This document shows, piece by piece, positions 26,853-36,979 of a stretch of 58,520 nt of DNA (the stretch's first letter is position 1; the number at the start of each line of letters is the position of its first letter). Source of the DNA: Bryobacter sp. Lineage in GTDB: Bacteria > Acidobacteriota > Terriglobia > Bryobacterales > Bryobacteraceae. Made by a program: the position numbers and the translations under genes. The notes under the pieces were generated by a model. It saw nothing but the letters and a program-made list of their open reading frames with translations, did no database searches and was not told where the DNA came from. The stretch is from positions 1 to 58,520 of the forward strand of contig JALHNI010000024.1 in NCBI GenBank assembly GCA_022843605.1, given 5' to 3'.

Positions 26853-27883
26853 GATTGGCAATCGATGAGGATCTTCATGACGTCGCCACCGGTGGCCATC
26901 TGGTCGAGACCATGGCGGAGTTGGTCAAGCGGCATGACGTTGGTGATGAGTTCGTGACCGGGAATGGCACCGGAAGCGACGATCTCAATGGCTTCGGCGA
27001 AGTCCTCACGCTGGTAGACCCGCGCGCCGAACAGGCGTAATTCGCGGGCGAAGATCTTGTAGATGTCTACGGGCGCGGGCTTGGCAAAGACGCCGACGAT
27101 GACGATGCGGCCGCGGACTTTGGCGGCCTTGGTCATCATTTCGGCGCCGGCGGCAACGCCGGTGACCTCGAAGACGACGTCAGCGCCGGCGCCGCCGGTT
27201 TCCTCCATGACGCGATCTACCCAAGTAGTTCCATTGGGGCCAGGCTGACGGGGATCGACCACTTCGAGGCCAAGCCGGCGAAGCATGGCGATGCGGAAGG
27301 GATTGATTTCGGTGACCAGGACGCGAGCACCTTTGTGTTTAGCGACGATGGCGATGAGGGCCCCGATGGGTCCGCCGCCGAGGACGAGCGCATACTCGCC
27401 TTTTTGCAGTTCGCCCATGCGGATATCGTGGCAGGCAACCGCGACGGGCTCAATGAGCGCGGCTTGCTGAAGGTCCATGGTGCGGGGCAAGGGGAAGAGG
27501 AGGTTGGCGGGAACGGTCCAGGAGGACTGCATGGCGCCGGGCGCTTCGATGCCAATCACTTTGAGCTGATGGCAAACGTGATAGTTGCCGGCTTTGCAGG
27601 CGGGGCATTGGCCGCAGGAGATGATGGGCATGACCACAACGGGATCGCCCACGCTGAAGCCTTCAACGCCGGGGCCGAGTTCGGCGATGGTGCCGGAGCC
27701 TTCGTGGCCAATGACCTCAGGGAGGCGGATGCGGTGGTCCAGATCGCCAAGGTAGACATGGAGGTCAGTACCGCAGATGCCGCAGTGCGAGACGCGCACG
27801 CGGACTTGTCCGGCGGCGGGAGCGACGGGAACACATTCACGGATATGGATCTGGCGCGAACCGCCGTAGTAAGCAGCTTTCAT
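26849..27883 (-). CDS. Zinc-dependent alcohol/polyol dehydrogenase (MDR family)
   Basis: A 344-residue medium-chain dehydrogenase. HCGICGTDLH holds the catalytic-zinc Cys, GHEGSG the catalytic His and Glu, and CGQCPACKAGNYHVC the four structural-zinc Cys. The Rossmann fold has LGGGPIGALIA. Closest general types are threonine, sorbitol and other polyol dehydrogenases using NAD(P). The exact substrate is not readable. It is the first gene of a coupled pair with a CBM9-like gene and is divergent from the transporter gene at 28045. Confidence 0.9.
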   Translation of the reverse strand: MKAAYYGGSRQIHIRECVPVAPAAGQVRVRVSHCGICGTDLHVYLGDLDHRIRLPEVIGHEGSGTIAELGPGVEGFSVGDPVVVMPIISCGQCPACKAGNYHVCHQLKVIGIEAPGAMQSSWTVPANLLFPLPRTMDLQQAALIEPVAVACHDIRMGELQKGEYALVLGGGPIGALIAIVAKHKGARVLVTEINPFRIAMLRRLGLEVVDPRQPGPNGTTWVDRVMEETGGAGADVVFEVTGVAAGAEMMTKAAKVRGRIVIVGVFAKPAPVDIYKIFARELRLFGARVYQREDFAEAIEIVASGAIPGHELITNVMPLDQLRHGLDQMATGGDVMKILIDCQS

Positions 27884-28044
27884 CGTCCATAGTCTATCGA
27901 AGAGAAGAGGCCAAAGGCAGGGGCAAATCGGAGATCGGCGATCAAGGGTATGATGTAGCTAACATTACGAAAGTGCGAAGGTGAACCGGCGGACTATGGT
28001 TGGAAACCCGTTGCCATCGCGCCAAAGCTTACGAAGGATCCGGC

Positions 28045-29142
28045 ATGATTGTCCCCTCAAGTTACGAAATGGCCCTACTGATGGGCCTGCTCAGTTTGTT
28101 ATGTGGTGCGCTGTGGATTACGACCTACAAGATGGGAGGCAGTTGGCGATTCGAACTCTACTATTTCGATTTTGCTTTTGGCACCGTGCTGGCGACTTTG
28201 ACAGCGGGATTGACGTTCGGGTCAATGGGCACGGACCTCAGTTTCTGGGACAACCTTTCGTTGACCGCGAGCCGACGCATGATTGCGATCGCCTTTGCGG
28301 CGGGTTGCGTTTTCAACCTGGCAAATCTATTGATTGTGGCGGCAGCATCCATCGGGGGCATCGCGATCGCATTTCCGACGAGCTTTGCGGTGGCGTTGCT
28401 GGTGGAGAGCCTATGGGCACTGGTGCAGCAGCGGTCGTTTAATTTTGTCTTCCTGGGCATTGGCTGGACGCTGCTACTGGTGGTGATCGGGCTTTGTACG
28501 GCAGCCGCGAAGCGAATAGTCGTGGCGCCAGTAGTGGCCGAGATGGTAACCACAGCGGAAGCCGTGCCAAGCGCTCAAGCGGGGGGCCCGAAGTACTACC
28601 GGCGCCGCCGCGAGGAAAAGAAGGACGATGAAAGCGACGCGGCGACCTGGAAAAGCATTCTTTTCGCTGCGGTCGGCGGTCTGGTGTTGGGTTTTGTCCC
28701 AGGTATCGGAGCGATGGCGCAGGTGACCGACATTGGCTTAGGACCTTACGGTTTTGCCTTTGTGTTCACGATGGGCTTGTTTATCTCGACCTTCATCTTC
28801 AACTTGTACTTCATGAACTTACCGGTGCACGGTCCGGCGGTGCAGTTCTTTCGCTACTTCCAGGGTGGCGTGAAGGTGCATTTGCTGGGGATTTTGGGCG
28901 GAATGCTTTTCGCGGTGGGAATCCTGGCAGCGGCGCTGATGGCGACCACTCCGGCGGCGGAGAGCCCGGGCACGCTGGCGCAGTACCTACTTTCCCACGC
29001 GGCCCCGTTGTTGATTGTGGGGCTGGGATTGTTGGTGTGGAAAGAACTCGGGACAGCACCCGCGGCACGCGGATTGGTGGGGATTGCGGGAGTGGTTTAT
29101 GTGGCGGCGGTGGCGTTATTGGGGTCGGCGCCGAAGAACTAG
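28045..29142 (+). CDS. Ureide-permease-like membrane transporter (DMT superfamily)
   Basis: A 365-residue protein with about ten membrane segments split into two halves by a charged loop (about residues 185-210, rich in Arg, Lys and Glu). The first half begins YEMALLMGLLSLLCGALWITTY and includes a repeated Gly-rich pattern such as GGIAIAFPTSFAVAL. The layout and the ELYYFDFAFGTVL segment match ureide permease/sugar uptake relatives within the drug/metabolite transporter superfamily. The start at 28045 follows GAAGGA by eight bases; a longer frame from 28000 adds only unlikely residues. The neighbouring dehydrogenase-CBM9 pair on the other strand suggests uptake of a small sugar or polyol, but this is inference. 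Confidence 0.7.
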   Translation: MIVPSSYEMALLMGLLSLLCGALWITTYKMGGSWRFELYYFDFAFGTVLATLTAGLTFGSMGTDLSFWDNLSLTASRRMIAIAFAAGCVFNLANLLIVAAASIGGIAIAFPTSFAVALLVESLWALVQQRSFNFVFLGIGWTLLLVVIGLCTAAAKRIVVAPVVAEMVTTAEAVPSAQAGGPKYYRRRREEKKDDESDAATWKSILFAAVGGLVLGFVPGIGAMAQVTDIGLGPYGFAFVFTMGLFISTFIFNLYFMNLPVHGPAVQFFRYFQGGVKVHLLGILGGMLFAVGILAAALMATTPAAESPGTLAQYLLSHAAPLLIVGLGLLVWKELGTAPAARGLVGIAGVVYVAAVALLGSAPKN

Positions 29143-29152
29143 CAGTCGCTTC

Positions 29153-29180
29153 GCGGGACCGGTCGGAAGACAGGTCCCGC
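29153..29180. repeat. Dispersed palindromic repeat, copy 2
   Basis: Eight-base arms GCGGGACC and GGTCCCGC around a 12-base loop lie between the transporter and a small secreted-protein gene. About 21 of 26 bases match the copy at 22307. It may also serve as a terminator for both convergent genes, although no U-run follows. Confidence 0.5.
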
Positions 29181-29190
29181 GGGACTGTCA

Positions 29191-29556
29191 TTACTCGGCC
29201 TTGGTGGCGGTGACGTCCATGTTGCGTTCGCCGAAAGAGATTTGTAACTTCATCTCTTTGCCGGAGACCTTGCCCTTGTACTCCTGGCGAAATTCGTTGC
29301 CGTTGAAGTTGCGGACGACCACCCAGGAAACGTCGTCGCCGGCGATCTTGCCGTCGGTAATCTCGGCGTCGCCACGCATGCCGCCCACGGTGCCGGTTAG
29401 CTTTTCACCATCGGCCTTCAAGTTCATCACCATTTCTCGGGTATCGCCGTTGGGGGTTTGCATCTTGGCAACCCATTTTCCGGTAAGGTCCGCGGCGAAC
29501 ATTGACGTGGCAGCAAGAACTAGAGCGGCCAAGCTCGAAAACAAGCGAAGTTTCAT
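29191..29556 (-). CDS. Small secreted protein of unknown function, paralog A
   Basis: A 121-residue protein with signal peptide MKLRLFSSLAALVLAATSMFA (first part shown as its first 21 residues by position 1-21). The mature part begins ADLTGKW and contains EKLTGTVGG, ITDGKIAGDDVSW and YKGKVSG, a pattern of beta strands. AAGGAGA lies eight bases before the ATG at 29556, which fixes this start over a longer frame from 29613. A clear paralog lies 1.0 kb away at 30593, on the same strand, with an epoxide-hydrolase-like gene between them. A similar module forms the N-terminus of the DUF1080 protein at 193. No function is known to me. Confidence 0.75.
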   Translation of the reverse strand: MKLRLFSSLAALVLAATSMFAADLTGKWVAKMQTPNGDTREMVMNLKADGEKLTGTVGGMRGDAEITDGKIAGDDVSWVVVRNFNGNEFRQEYKGKVSGKEMKLQISFGERNMDVTATKAE

Positions 29557-29564
29557 CTTAGGTA

Positions 29565-29571
29565 TCTCCTT
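29565..29571 (-). promoter_or_regulatory. Ribosome binding site of the small secreted protein A
   Basis: AAGGAGA on the minus strand, eight bases before the ATG at 29556. Confidence 0.6.
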
Positions 29572-29694
29572 CATCGGGTGATCGAGGCCACCCTTCAGCA
29601 GGACGGTACTCACCCCTATCGGGTTACCAGCTTAACCCCCAGGGGCCAGCGGGGATTGTAAAGAAACGTTCTCGGGGTGTGCGATTGTGGAAGG

Positions 29695-30591
29695 ATGAAA
29701 CGCATGAGTGCGATTTTTGGCCTGATCGGGATGGCCAGCAGCTTGGTGGCCGGGGAGATCGAGAGCAAGGTGGAGCATGGCTTTGCCGACTCTGGCGGGG
29801 TAAAGATTCACTACGCGGCGGTGGGGCCAAAGTCGGGTCCGGTGGTGGTGATGGTGCATGGCTTTCCGGATTTCTGGTACAGCTGGAGATCGCAGATGGA
29901 GGCGCTCTCCGAGGCCGGCTACCGGGCAGTGGCGCTCGATTTGCGGGGGTTCAACTTAAGCGGCCAACCGGCGGGTGCGGAACAATACGACATGCGGTTA
30001 CTGGTGGGGGACGTGGTTGCCGTGATCAAGGCGCAGGGCGTCGCGAAGGCGACGGTAATGGCGCACGACTGGGGAGGAGCGATTGCCTGGCAAGTCGCGT
30101 TTCATGCTCCTCAGATGGTGGAGAAACTGATTATTGTGAATCTGCCGCATCCGCGTGGGCTGGCCCGCGAGTTAGCCCGCAATCCGGAGCAGCAGAAGGC
30201 CAGCGCGTACGCGCGGCGGTTTCAACAAGCAGACTCGCACGAGAAGCTGACCGCGGAGGCGCTGTCCGCCTGGGTGAAGGATCCGGAAGCGCGCAAGAAA
30301 TACGTGGAAGCGTTTTCGAAATCGAGCTTCGACGCGATGATGAATTACTACCGGCGCAACTATCCACGCGAACCCTATCAGGAAGCGACAGGACCTGTGA
30401 TTAAGCCACAGTGCCCGGTTCTGCAGATTCACGGACTGAAGGACGGCGCGCTGTTGCCCGCCGCGCTCGCCGGAACGTGGGAGTGGGTGGACGACTGGAC
30501 GCTGGTGACGATCCCCGAGGCTGGCCATTTTGCCCAGCAGGACGCACCGGAGAAAGTGAATCGCGCGGTATTGAGTTGGTTGAAGCGCTGA
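29695..30591 (+). CDS. Exported alpha/beta hydrolase, epoxide-hydrolase-like
   Basis: A 298-residue protein with a signal peptide ([19 protein letters not shown]). [11 protein letters not shown] is the oxyanion block, AHDWGG carries an Asp nucleophile, [10 protein letters not shown] a likely acid and AGHFAQQD the catalytic His. The Asp nucleophile with HGFPDFW is typical of soluble epoxide hydrolases and haloalkane dehalogenases. It sits between two paralogous small secreted-protein genes on the other strand. ATG at 29695 gives the more basic leader; the ATG at 29704 has a better-spaced GGAAGG, so the start is uncertain by three codons. It stops one base before the second paralog. Confidence 0.85.
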   Translation: MKRMSAIFGLIGMASSLVAGEIESKVEHGFADSGGVKIHYAAVGPKSGPVVVMVHGFPDFWYSWRSQMEALSEAGYRAVALDLRGFNLSGQPAGAEQYDMRLLVGDVVAVIKAQGVAKATVMAHDWGGAIAWQVAFHAPQMVEKLIIVNLPHPRGLARELARNPEQQKASAYARRFQQADSHEKLTAEALSAWVKDPEARKKYVEAFSKSSFDAMMNYYRRNYPREPYQEATGPVIKPQCPVLQIHGLKDGALLPAALAGTWEWVDDWTLVTIPEAGHFAQQDAPEKVNRAVLSWLKR

Positions 30592-30592
30592 G

Positions 30593-30952
30593 TTACTTGA
30601 CGCGTTTGGCTAGCCATTCAAACGCTTGGCCCCCGCCACCCTGGGCTTCGGACGTGAACTTAATCTCGCCAGGGTTGACGACCTTGCCTTTGTAGGTGAG
30701 GACCATCTCGTTGTCCTGAAACTTGGCGCGAATGGTGAACGAAACGTTGTCGCCCTCCACTTTGCCATCTTCAATCGTTGACTTTCCAACAAAGGAACTA
30801 ACGGTTTCACCGGTCAGCTTGGAACCTTCGACTTTGAACGAAAAGGTGCGTTCCATCGCCCCGTTGGGGCCTTCCGCAGTGGCCTTCCATTCGCCGGTGA
30901 CATCGGCGGCGAAGGCGGCAAGCGCACACACAAACAGGGTGAGGAATTTCAT
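30593..30952 (-). CDS. Small secreted protein of unknown function, paralog B
   Basis: A 119-residue protein with a signal peptide (MKFLTLFVCALAAFA). The mature part begins ADVTGEW and has SKLTGETVS, IEDGKVEGDNVSF, F.DNEMVLTYKGKV and a Gly-rich tail near residue 105. Alignment by eye with paralog A is continuous through the whole mature domain. It follows the SMP-30-like lipoprotein gene by 14 bases on the same strand, so the two are probably cotranscribed. Confidence 0.75.
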   Translation of the reverse strand: MKFLTLFVCALAAFAADVTGEWKATAEGPNGAMERTFSFKVEGSKLTGETVSSFVGKSTIEDGKVEGDNVSFTIRAKFQDNEMVLTYKGKVVNPGEIKFTSEAQGGGGQAFEWLAKRVK

Positions 30953-30966
30953 AAGCGGGTCCTTTT

Positions 30967-31953
30967 CTAACGGCGGGTGCCGGCGATCTCATTCGGGAAG
31001 GAGTAGAGACCTTTGCCGGCAGTGATGTAGAGGGTCTTCCAATCCGGGCCACCGAAGGTGCAATTGGTGATGGTGTCTTCTGGAACGGCGATAAAGCGGG
31101 CGAGTTTGCCCTCGGGAGTAATCACGTGGACGCCAGCTTTGGTGTCCAGAGTTTCGCTACTGCCACGGCGTTGGTGAAGTCCGGCGGCGGCATAGAGGTT
31201 ATTCTGCGTGTCCATGCAGAGGCCGTCGGCGCTGCGGCCGGGATAAAAGCTGTAGTGGATCCGCATGTTGGTGAGGCTGCCATCGGACTGTAGATCGTAA
31301 GCGCGAATTAATCGTGCGCCGTTTTGGGCACCATTGGCCTCGACGAGATAGAGGATCTTGTCGTCGGGGGTGATGGAGATGCCGTTGGGACGTTGGATCT
31401 CCGGGGTGGCGAGCAGACGGGTGAGTTTCTTGTCGGGATCGATGCGGTAAACGGCACCGCCGGTGAGGTCAGTAAAGTAGAGCCGGCCCTGGCTATCGAA
31501 GGTGACGTCATTGGGTCCGTTGAAAGGCTTGCCGTTATAGCCGTCGGCGAGGACCTCCACCTGGTTGGTTTTAAGGTCAGTGCGGGTGACGCGAGGTTTG
31601 AGCGCCGTGCCCGCTGCAAGGTGAGACTTGCCGTGGACGCCGTTGCCTTTGATGCCGGCACCTTCACAGGCGATCAGGCGGCCCTGAGCGTCGATGATGA
31701 GCCCGTTGGCGTTGTTGCTGGGCTCACGGAAGATGGAGACGCTACCGCCGGGGGCCATGCGCAAGATGCGCTGGTTCATGATCTCGGTGAAATAGACGTT
31801 GCCGTTGTCATCGGCCGTGGGTCCTTCGGTGAAGGCGACGGTAGTGGCGACGGTGGCTTCGAGGGGCGCGGGAGCGGGAGGGCGGGCCGACTTGGTCTGA
31901 ATCTGGCAGGAAGAGAGCAGCAGGATGGCGGCGAACAGGTTGAGGCGCAGCAT
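30967..31953 (-). CDS. SMP-30/gluconolactonase-like lipoprotein
   Basis: A 328-residue protein. LLLSSC near residue 16 is a lipobox, so it is probably a lipoprotein. The rest is a six-bladed beta-propeller of the SMP-30/Gluconolaconase/LRE type, with repeated turns such as GPTADDNGNVYFTE, GLIIDAQGRLIACE, GPNDVTFDSQGRLYFTD and GLCMDTQNNLYAAA. These proteins hydrolyse lactones with a bound divalent metal. GPNDVT and DG(L) metal-ligand positions are present. It is followed by the small secreted paralog B and is divergent from the SDR gene. Confidence 0.85.
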   Translation of the reverse strand: MLRLNLFAAILLLSSCQIQTKSARPPAPAPLEATVATTVAFTEGPTADDNGNVYFTEIMNQRILRMAPGGSVSIFREPSNNANGLIIDAQGRLIACEGAGIKGNGVHGKSHLAAGTALKPRVTRTDLKTNQVEVLADGYNGKPFNGPNDVTFDSQGRLYFTDLTGGAVYRIDPDKKLTRLLATPEIQRPNGISITPDDKILYLVEANGAQNGARLIRAYDLQSDGSLTNMRIHYSFYPGRSADGLCMDTQNNLYAAAGLHQRRGSSETLDTKAGVHVITPEGKLARFIAVPEDTITNCTFGGPDWKTLYITAGKGLYSFPNEIAGTRR

Positions 31954-32023
31954 GGGCTGGGAGATATGGTATCAGGCTGGCAGGATGCGGCGTCGGATGA
32001 ATCGCATGATAGCGTGAGAACTG

Positions 32024-32746
32024 ATGAGCGAACTGGACGGACGGGTAATTCTAGTGACGGGCGCCGCCAAGCGGGTGGGCCGGTCGATTGCGTTGCGCCT
32101 GGCGCGGGAAGGCGCGCGGGTGGCGGTGCACTACAGCAGTTCGCGGGAGGAAGCGGAGGCGACGGCGGCGGAGTGCGGCAACGCGCCGGTTTTCGCGGCG
32201 AACCTCGAAAAGGTGGGCGAGATTGAGCGGCTGTTTGCCGAGGTGCATGGGCATTTCGGGAGGCTGGATGGATTGGTGAACAATGCGGCCCGGTTCACCA
32301 AGCTGGATCCGCTGGAGATCACGGAAGCGGACTGGGACTTCATTCATCAGGTGAACTTGAAAGCGGTGTTTTTCTGCTGCCAGCAGGCGGCACGGATCAT
32401 GCTGCCGGCGGGAGGAGGGCGGATCGTGAACATCAGTTCAGGCGGGGCGTTGCGGCCCTGGCCGTTCCATGCACACTACTGCGCGTCGAAAGCGGGAGTG
32501 GCGCACTTGACGCGGGCGCTGGCAGTGGCGTGGTCACCGCGGATCAGCGTGAACTCGGTGGCACCGGGCGTGATTCCGTTCGGGGAGGAAAGCGAGCCAA
32601 GCGTGAAGGCGCTGATCGACAAAAGCCCGGTGCAGCGTCCGGGGACCGGGGACGAGATTGCCGGGGGGGTAGTGCATTTCCTGACGGCGTCGACGTTTAC
32701 GACGGGGCAGGTGTTAGCGGTGGACGGCGGGTTGAGCCTGGTTTAG
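32024..32746 (+). CDS. Short-chain dehydrogenase/reductase
   Basis: A 240-residue classical SDR. TGAAKRVGRSIA is the nucleotide-binding turn, VNNAA the NNAG-equivalent, and the catalytic Ser-Tyr-Lys are in NISSGG and HAHYCASKAG. The Arg in the glycine-rich turn is typical of NADPH-using pteridine-reductase-like members, though FabG-like function is equally possible. VDGGLSLV is the normal end. The stop codon overlaps the opposite DUF6599-like stop by four bases (TTAG). Confidence 0.88.
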   Translation: MSELDGRVILVTGAAKRVGRSIALRLAREGARVAVHYSSSREEAEATAAECGNAPVFAANLEKVGEIERLFAEVHGHFGRLDGLVNNAARFTKLDPLEITEADWDFIHQVNLKAVFFCCQQAARIMLPAGGGRIVNISSGGALRPWPFHAHYCASKAGVAHLTRALAVAWSPRISVNSVAPGVIPFGEESEPSVKALIDKSPVQRPGTGDEIAGGVVHFLTASTFTTGQVLAVDGGLSLV

Positions 32747-33683
32747 TCGATGTTGAGGCGGGTCATTTCAGGGACCTTTTCGCGGGCGCGGGTGCGGGCG
32801 AGAAGGATGAGCGCGACGAGGCCACCGCCGCCGATTCCGACGACGCCGAGAACGCCGACGAGGCGAAAAATGGCAACGAGGAGGCCCCCGACATTAGGCA
32901 TTTGGGTGGGAACGGTTTCGCTGAATTCGACGACGGCGTCGTAACGGATCTTGTCGAGAATCGTGGCCGCGCCGGGAGGGATTTGAGGGAGGGCCACGAC
33001 GATCAGGGCGCCGGAACGGCGGGCATTTTCACCGGCAAATTGCTGAAAGGCGGGCAGTTGCTGGCGGGCGATCGCATGGTTGGGGAAGGAAGCGACGGCA
33101 ACGCGAAGTTCACCGGTGGGCGTGGGATAGCGGGCCAGGATGATCTCTGAGCTGAAATCGAAAGCGGCGGTGGCGACGGGAAGTTCGCCGAAGAAGTACG
33201 CCAGCGACTTCGGGCCGACGATGTACCGAAGCGAAGAGGCGCCCGGAGGTAGAAAAGCCGGGAGCCCGGGCAGCGAACGGTTGCGATAGCCAGGAAAGTG
33301 CTCCACCCAAAATTCGATCTCGTTAGCGGACGGGCGGTAGGTGCCCTCAAAGCGAACCAGGTAGTTGCCCACGGCGGCCAGGGTGACGTTCTTGGTGGCG
33401 AGTGCGAGTTTCAGCGGCGAAACCGGGGTGCCGCCGGCAGGCGCAAGCCAGAAGAAGACGGCCATGGGTCCGGTAGATTCCTGGAAACGCCAGGCGGTCG
33501 CGGTGAGTTGCTTGGCGCCGTTGGTATAGGTGGCGATTTCGCCCTCGACGAAGCCGTACTCCTGCCAGAGTCCGGCAGGAGTCGAGACGTCGGGCGCCGT
33601 TACGGCTTGACGCTGATAAGGATCAATCGAGGGCGGCCAGGTGGCGGCTGACGCAGTAAGCGACAGCGCCAGCAGGAGTCCAG

Positions 33684-33699
<16 letters not shown>
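32743..33699 (-). CDS. Secreted or membrane-anchored DUF6599-like protein
   Basis: A 318-residue protein with an N-terminal signal peptide ([17 protein letters not shown]) and one membrane segment near 285-305 ([14 protein letters not shown]...). The region between contains [32 protein letters not shown] and [12 protein letters not shown]. The overall look matches the DUF6599 family seen in Acidobacteriota, but I am not fully certain of that name. Function unknown. It overlaps the end of secA by 16 bases and so is likely cotranscribed with it, perhaps by chance. Confidence 0.65.
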
Positions 33700-36551
<2,852 letters not shown>

Positions 36552-36630
36552 GGTGAGCGCACGACGCCTAATCATAGGCTAACACCGGCGGCGTAACGCT
36601 GTCGTCCCGGCTTTTAGGACGGGGTACCCG

Positions 36631-36646
36631 CTAGCCGTTAGGCTAG
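36631..36646. terminator. Small perfect hairpin at the end of the ABM gene
   Basis: CTAGCC and GGCTAG arms with a GTTA loop overlap the stop codon of the gene at 36643. A second weak hairpin (CGTCC/GGACG at 36603-36621) follows. No T-run, so low confidence as a terminator. Confidence 0.25.
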
Positions 36647-36936
36647 GAGCTTCCGATCAGGATGCTGGTGGAGGCGATGGCCTCCGCGCGGAGACCGGCG
36701 AGGGAGAGCAGATCGGGGTCAGTCCGGTAGGAAGCAAGAGCAGACTGATGCGGGAATCGAAGGATGTGAACTTCGTCTGGCAGGTCAGTTGGCGGAAGTG
36801 TCGCGATGGGGTGAATCGTGTGCAGCAGTTCGCCTCCATGGCGACGGATGATCTCCAGGGCCTGGCGTTCGAAGTCCTCGAATTGAGTCCGCTTCCCTGC
36901 CCGGATCTTCAGGTTCGCAATCACAATCAATGCCAT
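36643..36936 (-). CDS. Antibiotic biosynthesis monooxygenase (ABM)-like small protein
   Basis: A 97-residue dimeric ferredoxin-like-fold protein, judged by ALIVIANLKIRAGKRTQFEDFERQ at the start, a strand HILRFPHQSALASYRTDP, and helix-strand spacing typical of ABM/DUF1330-like proteins. These small enzymes oxidise or cyclise aromatic compounds or act as stress-linked domains; nothing here picks one. It is convergent with nothing and divergent from the tandem hydrolase gene by 44 bases. Confidence 0.65.
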   Translation of the reverse strand: MALIVIANLKIRAGKRTQFEDFERQALEIIRRHGGELLHTIHPIATLPPTDLPDEVHILRFPHQSALASYRTDPDLLSLAGLRAEAIASTSILIGSS

Positions 36937-36979
36937 GGCACTGTTTTAGCAGGTCATTCAGTTCAATTAGAATCAGGGC

